Origin: CAVWCQ01 sp963753545
GTDB taxonomy: Bacteria > Chloroflexota > Anaerolineae > Aggregatilineales > Aggregatilineaceae
NCBI GenBank assembly: GCA_963753545.1
Contig: CAVWCQ010000011.1
Span: forward strand, 434,001-498,000
Length of the DNA stretch: 64,000 bases
Direction: 5' to 3'
Below the pieces are notes generated by a model. The model saw nothing but the letters and a program-made list of their open reading frames with translations. It was not told the origin of the DNA and ran no database searches. Both the position numbers and the translations under genes were made by a program. Positions 25,148 to 35,337 of this stretch are shown here, piece after piece (the first letter of the stretch is position 1; each line of letters starts with the position of its first letter).

Positions 25148-26398
25148 TCACGACTCCTCAATGGTGATCGTGATCACGCGATCTCCGGGAGGCGGATCGG
25201 GATAGCGGATCGGGTCGTTGGCGTTGCGCGGGGTCAGGCTGCGCACTACGTCCATGCCTTCGACCACAATGCCAAAGATCGTATACTGCCCATCCCACTC
25301 ATAGGACGGCTTGAGCGGGGCCAGCGTGATAAAAAATTCGCTGCCCGCGCTGTTGGCGATCCCGCTGGGGTGAGCCATCGCGACCAGTCCCTCGCGGTCA
25401 AAGGTCAGGCCGTTATCATGCTCGTCGGGGATGGTATAGCCCGGCCCGCCGCGCCCGGTATTGCTCGGATCGCCTGTCTGGGCCAAAAAGTCCGGCACAA
25501 CATAGTGGAAGGTGATGTCGTTGTACCAGCCATTCTGCGCCAGGAAGATGAAGTTATTGACGGTTACGGGCGCGTCGCGGGCAAAGAGGTCAATGACGAT
25601 ATTTCCTTTTTCCGTGACAATCGTCGCCCGGTAGGTTTTATAGGGGTCAATCGTAATATCCGGCGCGTGGGGGAAAAATCGCTTTTCGAGCAGGGCCAGC
25701 CGCACGCCTTCATCTAACCCATAGAGATCATCGCGCCCGCTGTAGGGCACACCGTTGTAAAGCAGCATGGGCGATCCGACGATCTCCAGATCAGCAGCGT
25801 CTTGCAGCGCGGACTGCACGAGCGGTTCATAGATCAGGGAGTCGAGTTCCGTATCGAAGCGGACCAGATCCAGCCCAACCGTCGCCGCGTATTGGCTGAG
25901 TACGGGCCGGAATTCGGCGGGCGTCAGGTTGATCCATTCGCTCAGGTGCGTGAACAACTGGTCGTGCATGGGCCAGAATGCACCCTGCGCGGCGGCAGCT
26001 TCGGCGGCCTGGAGCGCCAGGGAAGCCTTATCATGGTTGCGAATATCGGGCAGGTGCCGCCAGATCAACCGGATGTCGTCGGGATAACGGGCACGCAGTT
26101 CTTCCAGATCGCGGGCATAACGAGCGCACAGTTCGCACTGGAACTCGCCAAACATGACAATGGTCAAATAGGCATTATCCGGGCCAATTGTATGCCCCGA
26201 CGCAGCCAGACGATCTCCAAAGCTGGGCGTGCTCCATTCGGTAGGCCAGGGCGTACCGTCCTGGGGAAGCGGCGTGGCGGCATTGAGCGTCGGCAGCGGC
26301 GTTGTTTCGGTTTGAGCGCTGCTGCGATCAGGGCCACAAGCGGCGACGAGAGCAACCAGCACCATTAGCAGCATCACAGGCAGGTTTATTCTGTTCAA
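25148..26398 (-). CDS. Lipoprotein with DsbA-like thioredoxin and cyclophilin PPIase domains
   Basis: The start is TTG 26398, giving the n-region NRINLP, the hydrophobic MLLMVLVALVAAC and a lipobox Cys. Longer starts would run into pfk. Domain 1 (about residues 60-230) is DsbA/thioredoxin-like with a CxxC in GEFQCELCARYARDL. Domain 2 (about 245-415) is a cyclophilin-type peptidyl-prolyl isomerase (EKGNIVIDLFARDAPVTVNN, FHYVVPDFLAQTGDP, GSEFFITLAP). The combined protein would fold exported proteins by disulfide and proline isomerisation at the membrane surface. It is directly downstream of pfk (1-nt gap) and upstream of the hydrolase. Confidence 0.83.
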   Translation of the reverse strand: MNRINLPVMLLMVLVALVAACGPDRSSAQTETTPLPTLNAATPLPQDGTPWPTEWSTPSFGDRLAASGHTIGPDNAYLTIVMFGEFQCELCARYARDLEELRARYPDDIRLIWRHLPDIRNHDKASLALQAAEAAAAQGAFWPMHDQLFTHLSEWINLTPAEFRPVLSQYAATVGLDLVRFDTELDSLIYEPLVQSALQDAADLEIVGSPMLLYNGVPYSGRDDLYGLDEGVRLALLEKRFFPHAPDITIDPYKTYRATIVTEKGNIVIDLFARDAPVTVNNFIFLAQNGWYNDITFHYVVPDFLAQTGDPSNTGRGGPGYTIPDEHDNGLTFDREGLVAMAHPSGIANSAGSEFFITLAPLKPSYEWDGQYTIFGIVVEGMDVVRSLTPRNANDPIRYPDPPPGDRVITITIEES

Positions 26399-26399
26399 T

Positions 26400-27521
26400 T
26401 TAGTCCCCCATACTCGTCCCGAGGCGGCGAGCGCTCTCGATCCAGGGATGATCGAGCGGCACGGTTTTGCGCCGCCCGGCGACCAGATCGAGCGAGACGG
26501 GTTCGCAGCCTTCGCCGCGCGCCGCCACCATGACACCAAACACATTATCCGCGATCAATCCCGCGCAGGCCGTCCCCAACCGGGTCGCCAACAGGCGATC
26601 CGCCGCCGAGGGTGTGCCGCCGCGCTGCAAGTGGCCCAAAATCGTGACGCGAGATTCGAGGCCAGTCAGCGCCTCAAGCTGGCGGGTCAGGCGAACGGTA
26701 TTATCAAGATGCGTTTGTTCCATCGTTAGCAACTGCGCCTCGGCTTCGGCCCTATCCGCCTTATGCTTCGCTTTTTCGATATCTTTATGGAGCGCGCGGA
26801 AGCGGGCCGCCTCTTCCAGTGACATCGCGCCTTCGGAGACAGCCACAATACTGAACCGCTTGCCGCCGTGACTGCGTTCGAGAATCGCCTCGGCAATTTT
26901 CGTTTCATCGTAAGGCAGTTCGGGGATCAGGATCACATCCGCGCCGCCCGCGATACCTGCCCCCAGGGCCAGCCAGCCCGCGTTGTGGCCCATTACCTCC
27001 ACAACAATGATGCGGTGGTGGCTGTGGGCCGTGCTGTGCAGGCGATCAATCGCCTCGGTGGCGATGCCGAGCGCCGTATCAAACCCAAAAGTCGTATCGG
27101 TCATGGCGACGTCATTATCAATCGTCTTGGGCAGGGTGATGATATTCAGCCCATGCTGCATCAGGCGGTGGGCATTTTTCTGAGTGCCGCCTCCACCCAG
27201 GCAGACCAGCGCATTCAGGTTATGCTTGTGGTAATTCGCCACCACGACATCGGTCATATCGAGCAGTTGATCGCCCATTGGCATACGGTTCGGCTTGTCG
27301 CGGCTGGTGCCCAGGATCGTCCCGCCAACGGTGAGAATCCCCGACAGCGCCGCGCCGTCCAGCATCATCGTGCGGTTTTCGACCAACCCCCGAAACCCGT
27401 CACGGAAGCCGATCACGTTCATGCCGAAGCTACGCATTGCCGCCTTGCCCACGCCGCGAATTGCTGCGTTCAAACCGGGGCTGTCGCCGCCCGCTGTTAA
27501 GATTCCAACCTGTTTCGCCAT
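26400..27521 (-). CDS. pfkA: 6-phosphofructokinase
   Basis: A 373-residue PFK family enzyme that phosphorylates fructose 6-phosphate. GILTAGGDSPGLNAAIRG opens the protein. LPKTIDNDVAMTDTTFGFDTA contains the catalytic Asp, VEVMGHNAGWLAL is the substrate loop, and ILGHLQRGGTPSAADR is typical. The phosphate-donor motif reads GGGGT (residues 109-113) instead of GGDGS, and Lys precedes TIDND (PKTIDND) as in PPi and group III enzymes. The donor (ATP or PPi) is therefore not certain. A segment at about 245-275 (KDIEKAKHKADRAEAEAQLL) looks like a helical insertion. Confidence 0.9.
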   Translation of the reverse strand: MAKQVGILTAGGDSPGLNAAIRGVGKAAMRSFGMNVIGFRDGFRGLVENRTMMLDGAALSGILTVGGTILGTSRDKPNRMPMGDQLLDMTDVVVANYHKHNLNALVCLGGGGTQKNAHRLMQHGLNIITLPKTIDNDVAMTDTTFGFDTALGIATEAIDRLHSTAHSHHRIIVVEVMGHNAGWLALGAGIAGGADVILIPELPYDETKIAEAILERSHGGKRFSIVAVSEGAMSLEEAARFRALHKDIEKAKHKADRAEAEAQLLTMEQTHLDNTVRLTRQLEALTGLESRVTILGHLQRGGTPSAADRLLATRLGTACAGLIADNVFGVMVAARGEGCEPVSLDLVAGRRKTVPLDHPWIESARRLGTSMGD

Positions 27522-27611
27522 GTGTCTCCTCGTTTGATTTTACCGGGGGAATCTATCCCCCCCAAAACCGTTTTTCCCATCCGCCACTCTGCGCCGCCGT
27601 CCGATAGGATC

Positions 27612-28037
27612 TCATCCGTCTTCCCAATCCGCCAGCAGCGCCGCCGCATCCGACAGCGGTTCATCGGCTGCCAGGGCATCGGCACGACCTTCGCGGGCCA
27701 TTTCCAGCGGCACGTAGGGCCGTTCGCTCTCACATTCAATATTCCACAAATCCGATGAATTACGGATATCCTGAATCGCCGCGTTCAACTGGTCCACGAC
27801 CTGTGCCGCACGAGTATCGCGCCCGGCCAGCTTGACGGTTCCCGGCACGGTTATACCTTCCTGGCACGAAACGACCTCGCCAAAAATGATCCGATCCCAA
27901 AACGCCAGCGCGTCCTGCTGGCTCTGACGGGCTTCAACCAACTCATTGGCGAGTGTATCTCGTATCTCGGTATTTCCGGTATGGCTCGTACAGCCAACCA
28001 GTGCGGCCAACCATACCGCCCACAGCCATCGTTTCAA
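27612..28037 (-). CDS. Small predicted lipoprotein
   Basis: A TTG start at 28037 is chosen because AAGGAGAG precedes it and it yields a clean lipoprotein signal: KRWLWAVWLAALVGC with the lipobox LVGC. Longer starts lack this. The mature part (about 125 residues) is acidic and helical (LANELVEARQSQQDALAFWD) with two further Cys. The family is not recognised. It is divergent from the GT39-type gene at 28107. Confidence 0.6.
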   Translation of the reverse strand: MKRWLWAVWLAALVGCTSHTGNTEIRDTLANELVEARQSQQDALAFWDRIIFGEVVSCQEGITVPGTVKLAGRDTRAAQVVDQLNAAIQDIRNSSDLWNIECESERPYVPLEMAREGRADALAADEPLSDAAALLADWEDG

Positions 28038-28106
28038 ACCGCTCTCTCCTTCTATAGCGATTTTACGCCGGGCCAGGGTACAATGCGAAACGACATCTGT
28101 AAACAA

Positions 28107-29409
28107 GTGAGGACTCCTTAACTCGTTTATCTCCCCGGCTTTGGCTGGCGCGCGTTAACCAAACGTGGGTTTGGTTAACGTTCATCGTCGCGGCGGCGGT
28201 GCTGGCGCGGATCGTGTTTATCGCCGCTTTTCACAACACGCTCTCGACGCAGACCTCCGGCTATCACACCTACGCAGTCAACCTGCTTGATGATCACATG
28301 TATGGCCGCATCCCAGGCGATGCCGACTCCGATCTGCCGCCGCTGTACCCGTTTTTCCTGGCGGGCGTTTATTCCGATCTTCGGGCGAAGTCCAATCGCG
28401 GTGGCACTGGTCCAGACCGGATTAGAAGCCGTTGTGATCGTTCTGGTCTATTGGATCGGGCGGCGCGTCGCGGGGCCAATCGTCGGGCTGATCGCGGCGG
28501 CGACTCTACGGATTTTATCCCTATCTGCTGTTCCAGAATTTGACTCTGAACGATACCGGGCTGTTTATTCTCCTGCTGGCGGCGGGGATCGCCTGCGCGT
28601 ACCGGGTGCTTGATACGCGCGGTTGGCGGTGGGCGCTGGCGCTGGGAATTGTGTTCGGATTGGGCGCGCTGACAAAAACGCTGATTGTGCTGATCCTGCC
28701 GCTGCTCGCCCTGTGGTGGTGGTCTCACATCGGGTTCCGCACCGCCTTCCGCCTGAGCCTGATCGCCGGGATCGCCCTGCTGGTCGTGATCGCGCCCTGG
28801 ACGATCCGCAACACACGGTTACAGGATCAATTCGTCCTGGTCAGCACCAATGACGGCAGCAATCTGCACCAGGGCAATAACGCCTGTGTGGATGATTATC
28901 TCGCGCGCGGCTGGGATGCCCAGTGGGTGGACTGCATTGGAACACCGCCTGCCGGGTTAAACGAAGTCCAGACGGCGAACTGGCACCGTGACGAAGCGAT
29001 CCGCTATCTGCGGGATCATCCTGGCGACTGGCCCCGCCTGTTTGGGATCAAATTCGCCGTGCTGTGGAGTCCGGCGATCATGCCCTACGACGTGCCCGCC
29101 AACGCCGAGCGCGAAGATGACGCCGTGCTGCAATATAACACGACCAGTTTTCAACTGGCGCGGATCGTCCACCTGATCTATTTCACGCCGCTGCTGATCC
29201 TGGGGCTGATCGGGCTGATCCTGGCCTGGAAAAATCACCTGCTGGTCGGGCCGCTGATCGCCGTGCTGGTTGCCATCACAGCGGCTTACCTGGTCTTCCA
29301 CCCGTCCACGCGCTACCGTTCGCCTGCCGATCCATTCCTGTTCATCCTGGCGGCCTATGCTGTGGTGCGGTTCACTCATCGCCTGTTTGAAAGAAAAACG
29401 ATCTCATGA
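28107..29409 (+). CDS. GT39-like membrane glycosyltransferase (frameshifted)
   Basis: A polytopic ArnT/PMT-like protein using polyprenyl-linked sugars. After repair it reads RLSPRLWLARVNQTWVWLTF, then TM1, the luminal acidic loop DADSDLPPLYPFFLAGVYS, NLTLNDTGLFILLLAAGI, and a C-terminal WAPW-like segment. Breaks lie near 28120 (a T run), 28372 and 28503. A GTG at 28107 is the best start after the first repair; without repair only an internal GTG at 28199 inside TM1 is available. A 12-bp inverted repeat occupies 28153-28180. The stop overlaps the next start (ATGA, 29406-29409). Confidence 0.7.
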
Positions 29410-30596
29410 ACATCCTGCACCTGATTCCCTACTACGCGCCCGCCTGGGCCTATGGCGGAGCCGTCCGCGCCGCTACCGATTTGACTCGCGCGCTGGCAGC
29501 CGCCGGGCATAACGTCTTTGTGCTGACCACCGATACGTTCAGCCCAACGGAACGCATCACAAATTGCACGAAACCGTCGATGAGGTCCATGTGACGCGGG
29601 TCCGCAACCGGAGCAATGCCCTGCGCGGCAAACTGAATTTGTCCACGCCCATCGGGATCGCGAACGCGGCCCGCCACCTGATAGAGGTTCAAGCCATTGA
29701 TATCATCCACTGCCACGAGGTGCGAACCGTTGAGAATCTGCGCGTGCTGTCGCAGCGGCCCGGCGTGCCGGTGGTCGTTTCGCCACATGGCACGCTGCCC
29801 CTGGGAACCGGGCGGAGGTTCGTCAAACAGGCGTGGGATATCCTGCTGGGGAGGCGTCTGCTGCCCCGCTTCGATGGCGTGATCGCCCTGACCGAATCCG
29901 AAGCTGCTGACGTGCGTGCCATGTGGTCGGCACGCGACGTGCCACTCCGCGACGATCAGATCTTCATCGTGCCCAACGGTGTCCACCTGGAAGACTTCGC
30001 AACTCTGCCGCCCGCCGAGCCGTTTCGCGCCCGCTGGAACCTGGGAAACGGTCCGGTGGTGCTCTACGTGGGCCGTTTGCAAGAGCGCAAAGGCGTACAG
30101 TTCCTCATCCCCGCCTTTGCCGAGGCTGTCAGGCAAACGCCGGATGCGCGCCTGTTGATTGTCGGCCCGGACGAAGGTATGCTAGCCACCTTGCAGGCGC
30201 AGGTGCGGGATCATGGCATCACGGATCAGGTCATTTTCACGGGGCTGCTGACCGGGATCAGATAAACTGGCGGCATACGCAGCGGCGAGTCTGTTCGCGC
30301 TCCCGGCGGTTGGCGAGGGCTTCTCGATGGCCGTGTTGGAAGCGATGGCCTGCGGGCTGCCTGTCCTGCTGACACCCGGCTGCAATTTCCCTGAAGTCGT
30401 TGGGGCCGGGGCCGGACTGGTCGTGCAGCGGGAAGTCGCACCGCTGAGCGCTGCCCTGCAAGACCTGTTGACCGATGCGGATCGCCGCGTTACTATGGGG
30501 CGTCGCGCGCGGGGCATGGTCGAGAGCCGCTATACATGGCCGCAGGTCGTCGCGCAGATGGAAGACGTTTACCGGGCGGTCATCGCTCACTATTGA
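29406..30596 (+). CDS. Glycosyltransferase family 4 (two frameshifts)
   Basis: A GT4/GT-B enzyme for surface glycan assembly. The N-domain starts ILHLIPYYAPAWAYGGAVRA and holds IIHCHEVRT and VVSPHGTL. The C-domain has VLYVGRLQERKGVQFLI and the EX7E motif region GEGFSMAVLEAMACGLPVLLT. Frame changes near 29560 and 30262 each need one base. It starts inside the ATGA overlap with the GT39-like gene, and the downstream flippase follows closely, indicating one operon. Confidence 0.82.
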
Positions 30597-30610
30597 AAAC
30601 CCTGGATGTT

Positions 30611-32149
30611 ATGGAACTCACGACAGCACCCGCCACAGGCTTCAGCTCTGACGCTGCCAAACGCGCCGCCCGCAATGCGGCGGCCCTGGCGATCTCCAGC
30701 ATTGTCGCCAAAGGGCTGATGTTTTTCTGGCAGTTGGCGCTGGCGCGGCTGTTGGGTGCATCCGGCTACGGCATCTACGGCACCATTGGTGCGCTGCTGG
30801 CAGTGGGTGCGTCGATCCCTGAATTTGGCATGGGGCTGATCGTCGTGCGTGATGTCGCCAGCCACCCGCAAGACGCGGGGCGCTATCTCGCGGCGACGAT
30901 GGTCATGCAGCCGCTCCTGGCAGTGGCAGGTTATGTGCTGCTGATCGCGGCGACATTCATTCTGGGCGATGTCCTGCATTCCGAAGGGTACAATGCCGAA
31001 CTGCGGGCGCTGCTGGCGTTGGCGGCTGCTTCCCTGGCGATTGATGTACTCGGCAACATGTGCCACAACCAACTGATCGCCCGCGAACAAATGGTTATCC
31101 CCGCGATCATCTCTACCGGGCATATCGTGGTCCTGATAACCCTGGCTGGGATCGCCTTTTTGCTGGATGGTGGGTTGTGGGGGCTGTATGCCGCCTCTCT
31201 GACCGCCAGCGTTCTGCGGGCAGCGGTCTACTGGTGGGCGCTGACTCGCAGCGGAATCCGGCCCAGCTTTCCCCTGGATCGAAGCGTCGCGCGGCTTCTG
31301 ATCGTCAGCGGCGCGCCGCTGGCGATCAATTCATTCCTGGCCCTGGCTTATACGCATACCGATAAATTGATCACAACCGCACTGGTTGGCACGAAGGGGA
31401 CCGGGCAGCTTACGGCGGGCTTCGTGGTCGTCTTCGGCGTGATCGAACTGCTCAGTACCACCATTCTGGTCGCTGTGTTCCCCATGATGTCCCGCGCGTT
31501 TGCCACCGGACAGCGCGCCATGTTCGAATTTATGATCGAAAAGCTCGCCTTCTTTAATCTCGTTGCCAGTCTGCCACTTGCCATCTTCACCTCGCTGCTG
31601 GCTGTACCGCTGGCGGCGCTGCTCTTTGGGCCACAGTTCACACGCACGGCGGACGTTCTGCGCGTCCTGATCTGGTATACTGCCGTGACGATGGTTGCCA
31701 ATGTCTTTGCCCAGGCGCTGATCATTGGCAACCGGCAGCGCCGGATGTTGACCATCCGCAGCGGGGGGCTGGCCGCCAACATTATCCTGAACCTGATTCT
31801 GCTGCCCCGGCTGGGCGTTCCCGGCGCGGCAGTCGCCAGCCTGATCACGGAATGCGGCGTGCTGGTGCTGTTCGCGCGCTGCTTCGATCTGCCTGCTGAT
31901 TGGTGGGGGCGCGTGCGCCATCACCTGCTGAGGCTGAGCCTCGCGGCGGTTGGGATGGCGGCTGTCGTATTTGTGCTGCGCGGCCTCCATCCGCTGCTGG
32001 CGGCTGTCATCGGCGCGCCCGTGTATATCGGGCTGCTGCTGGTGAGCGGCGCGATTGCCCGGGACGATTGGGATCTCATCTACCGGATGGCGGTTGCCAT
32101 GCCGGGCGGCGCGCTGATCGGGCGCTATTGGAAGCGAGAACTGGCCTGA
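30611..32149 (+). CDS. Polysaccharide flippase (MOP superfamily, Wzx-like)
   Basis: A 513-residue polytopic protein from ATG 30611, which starts MELTTAPATGFSSDAAKRAA; a TTG at 30593 is an alternative. LAISSIVAKGLMFFWQLALA and RLLGASGYGIYG are typical of the Wzx/RfbX N-terminus, with about 14 predicted TM helices. It would flip the lipid-linked glycan made by this locus. It is a separate gene from the flippase fused to YfhO at 17.7-19.9 kb. The stop overlaps the next start (TGATG). Confidence 0.87.
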   Translation: MELTTAPATGFSSDAAKRAARNAAALAISSIVAKGLMFFWQLALARLLGASGYGIYGTIGALLAVGASIPEFGMGLIVVRDVASHPQDAGRYLAATMVMQPLLAVAGYVLLIAATFILGDVLHSEGYNAELRALLALAAASLAIDVLGNMCHNQLIAREQMVIPAIISTGHIVVLITLAGIAFLLDGGLWGLYAASLTASVLRAAVYWWALTRSGIRPSFPLDRSVARLLIVSGAPLAINSFLALAYTHTDKLITTALVGTKGTGQLTAGFVVVFGVIELLSTTILVAVFPMMSRAFATGQRAMFEFMIEKLAFFNLVASLPLAIFTSLLAVPLAALLFGPQFTRTADVLRVLIWYTAVTMVANVFAQALIIGNRQRRMLTIRSGGLAANIILNLILLPRLGVPGAAVASLITECGVLVLFARCFDLPADWWGRVRHHLLRLSLAAVGMAAVVFVLRGLHPLLAAVIGAPVYIGLLLVSGAIARDDWDLIYRMAVAMPGGALIGRYWKRELA

Positions 32150-32535
32150 TGAGTTATACCGCCTTAGCCCTGCTCAAACCGGATATCGACGTGTCGAGTG
32201 AGGTGCTGGCTGACGAACTGCGGCGGCAGTTTTTGGATCAAGACGGAGCGGCTGTTACCTACCAGGACAGTGTCGTAACGCTCAGGCTTGGCGGTTGGTC
32301 GCTGCGTTTGAGACTTTCCAACCGCCCCGACGACATCGCGGAAGCACAGGACATGGCCTCTGTCTTCACCCAGTCGGAGGCAGACGAAAAAACGCTGGAT
32401 CAATGCACGCAGCGAGTCGATATTTCCTCTGATCCGGACTATGAACAGACGTATTTTGACTCGTTTATCGCGGTGCTGGACGTGTTGGAGCGCATGAGCA
32501 CAGCCTTATTGTTTGATCCATCGTCGGGCGAGTAG
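32149..32535 (+). CDS. Hypothetical 128-residue acidic protein
   Basis: The start at ATG 32149 overlaps the flippase stop. It reads SYTALALLKPDIDVSSEVLA and is rich in Asp/Glu, with no signal or TM helix. The family is not recognised. Tight coupling with the flippase and asparagine synthase suggests a soluble accessory of the glycan locus. Confidence 0.6.
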   Translation: MSYTALALLKPDIDVSSEVLADELRRQFLDQDGAAVTYQDSVVTLRLGGWSLRLRLSNRPDDIAEAQDMASVFTQSEADEKTLDQCTQRVDISSDPDYEQTYFDSFIAVLDVLERMSTALLFDPSSGE

Positions 32536-32546
32536 AGGAAGCTTCC

Positions 32547-34530
32547 ATGTGCGGAATCGTTGGACTACACGATCAGCGGCGGAAAGGGCGAGCCGATCCC
32601 GCGCTGGTCCGGGCCATGACGCAAACGATTATCCATCGCGGGCCGGACGGCGACGGGTTTTATACGTGGCCCCAGACCGCGCCCGATGTCGCGCTGGGCA
32701 TGCGCCGCCTGAGCATCATCGACCTGGATACCGGGGACCAGCCGATCTACAACGAGGACCGCTCCGTCCGCCCTCGTCTTTAACGGCGAGATTTACAATT
32801 ACCTCGAACTGCGCGCCGAGTTGGAAAAATGCGGGCACACCTTCTATACGCAGGGCGACAGCGAGACGATTGTTCACGCCTATGAGGAATTTGGCCTGGA
32901 TCTTTTTGGCCACCTGCGCGGCATGTACGCCTTCGCCCTGTGGGATAACCGCCGCGAACGGCTGGTCCTGGCGGTTGATCACGTGGGGATCAAGCCGCTT
33001 TACCTGATGGAACAGGATGGTCTGCTGCATTTCGCGTCCGAGGTTAAGGCGCTCTTTGCCGATCCGAGTCTGCCGCGCCGCCTGAATCTGGATGTGCTGG
33101 ACACCTATCTCAGCTTCGGATATATGATCGGGCAGAATACGCTTTATGAGGGCGTGCGCCGCCTGCCGCCCGGTCACGCGCTGGTCATCGAAAAGGGCGA
33201 ACAGCGCTTAACCTGCCACTGGAATACCCATTATCCAGCGGACCAGGATCGTCCGCACGACGAAACCGCCATTATTCACCAGGCGCACGATCTGTTAGCC
33301 GAAGCGGTGCGCCTGCATTTGCGATCCGATGTGCCGCTCGGCCTGTTTTTGAGCGGCGGTATCAACTCCGCTTCTGTGCTGGCCCTGATGAGCCGCATGG
33401 AGCCGGGCCGCGTCAAGACGTTTTCGGTGGGATACGATGTTGGCGCGGGCGCGGCGAATCCCGACGACGAAACGCGGCACGCCCGGCGCATCGCGGCGCA
33501 CTTTGGCACCGATCACCACGAGCGGATCATTACTGCCGATGACTGGTGGCGCTTCTTGCTGGCCTACGTCTACCACCACGACGAGCCGAACGCCAACCCG
33601 TCGATTATTTCCCTGCAAGCCCTGTCTGAAGTGACCGCCAAACAGGTGCGGGTCGTGCTCAACGGCACGGGCGGCGATGAACTGTTCACCGGCTACCGCG
33701 CCCACCGCCGCATCCCCTGGATCATGCGCAACGCGGCCCGGCTGGATCCTATTTTTCCGCGACGTCTGCGCAAAGACCTCATTGGCCGTCCCTGGGGGCG
33801 CATAGAAGGACTCTACCCAGCCATGCGGCGGCTGCGCTACGTGGGCGCGCTGCCCAGCTACCTCACGGAATGGCGGGCGTTGTTCCTGCCGCAGGATGAG
33901 GGACTGCGCCGCTTTGTCTCGTTCGAAGGGCTGACCTTTTCGGATGCCATGCGCCAGAAGGTGTACAGCCCCTCTCTCAAGGCGGCGTGGACTGGCGCGC
34001 AGCACAAAGAGCGCACCTATGCCGATCTGCTGGAACGCGCATGGGCAGATGATCCCGGCGATCTGGCGCAGGCGCTGACGATCCATACCTGGCTGCCCGG
34101 CAACGGTCTGCTGGCGGTGGACAAGGTGACGATGGCCCATTCTTTAGAGGCCCGCGTCCCGTTCTTTGACCGGGTGCTGATGGATTTCGCGATGAGCATC
34201 CCATCGGATATCCGCCTGAAAAGCAACAAGTATGTCCTGCGCGAAGCGATGCGATCCGAACTGCCCGACTTTGCCCTCCGGCGGCCCAAACAGCCCTTTG
34301 GCACGCCGATCCTGCACTGGTTCGATCACGATCTGGCGGATCGGGTGCGCGCCGTGCTGCTCGACGACTCCAGCCTGAATCGCGGGTTGTTTGATCGCGC
34401 CGCACTGGAATCGATGCTAAACCGCCATTTTGGGCGGAAAATTGAACGGGTGGAAGTCGTGTTCCGGCTGCTGCTGCTCGAACTGTGGCAGCGCGCCACG
34501 ATTGATGCGCCGCCCCATATCCCCGTTTAG
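32547..34530 (+). CDS. asnB: Asparagine synthase, glutamine-hydrolysing (frameshift near 32770)
   Basis: The N-terminal glutaminase starts with the Cys nucleophile (MCGIVGLHDQ) and has IIHRGPDGDG and, after the frameshift, VFNGEIYNYLELR. The synthetase domain has LFLSGGINSASVLALM in the place of SGGxDS, so the usually invariant Asp is Asn. VLNGTGGDELFTGY and SLEARVPFFDRVLMDFA are present. AsnB-type proteins in glycan loci often amidate sugars or peptides rather than make free asparagine. It is the fifth gene of the plus-strand operon. Confidence 0.87.
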
Positions 34531-34539
34531 AGGTATATC

Positions 34540-35337
34540 ATGAAACTGCTCTCGAAAGATTTTTTGGGCGAACGGCTGGTTCCCGAAGTCGAAACAGGAA
34601 CCGTGCAATACTTCGACCACATCCGGCGATATCTTTTCGCACAGCAGTTTGTTTGCCGGAAGCGCGTGCTCGATATTGCTTGTGGGACAGGTTATGGCAG
34701 CGATATATTGCGCCGGGGCCGTGCGGCTGCGGTGTTCAGCGCCGATATCAGTGCAGAAGCAGTCCATTATGCAGCGGATCGCTGGCCGGATGCGCGGCTG
34801 CTGCGGGCTGATGCGCTCAATCTGCCGCTGCCCTCCGCTGCATTTGACGTGATTGTTTCCTTCGAAACCGTCGAACACCTTCCTGACCCACGCCGTTTTT
34901 TGATCGAAGCTCGCCGTGTGCTTAAAGGAGGGGGGATGTTGATCCTCTCCACACCGAACCGACTCTCGGTCAGCCCTGGCAGCGCTAAACCGTACAGCCC
35001 TTACCATACCTTTGAGCCAACACGAGATGAATTGATCGCCCTACTGACCGAAACAGGCTGGACGGTTGATGCGCTTTACAGCATGATCTATTCGCCTAGA
35101 GCCCAGACTGTTGTGCAGCCCGCCCACGCGCCCTACAAGCGTGTCGCCTCCCAGATTGCCTGGAGCGCCTATCTGCGATTGCTGATCCTGGGGATGCTGC
35201 CCCCCTTCGCCTACCACTGGCTGCGGCGTATCCGGCACATCCCGGAACTGGATACTGCCGACTCCGTGTTAACATGCGGCGGGCTAGATGAAGCGGCCTA
35301 TTTCATCGCCGTATGCCGTCAGGAAAACAATCTATGA
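34540..35337 (+). CDS. SAM-dependent methyltransferase, class I
   Basis: 265 residues. Motif I is VLDIACGTGYGSDIL, then ADALNLPLPSAAFDVIVSFE (motif post I/II) and PRRFLIEARRVLKGGGMLIL. The C-terminal half is typical of methyltransferases found in polysaccharide clusters. AGAGG precedes the ATG. The stop overlaps the next gene (ATGA at 35334-35337). Confidence 0.85.
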   Translation: MKLLSKDFLGERLVPEVETGTVQYFDHIRRYLFAQQFVCRKRVLDIACGTGYGSDILRRGRAAAVFSADISAEAVHYAADRWPDARLLRADALNLPLPSAAFDVIVSFETVEHLPDPRRFLIEARRVLKGGGMLILSTPNRLSVSPGSAKPYSPYHTFEPTRDELIALLTETGWTVDALYSMIYSPRAQTVVQPAHAPYKRVASQIAWSAYLRLLILGMLPPFAYHWLRRIRHIPELDTADSVLTCGGLDEAAYFIAVCRQENNL

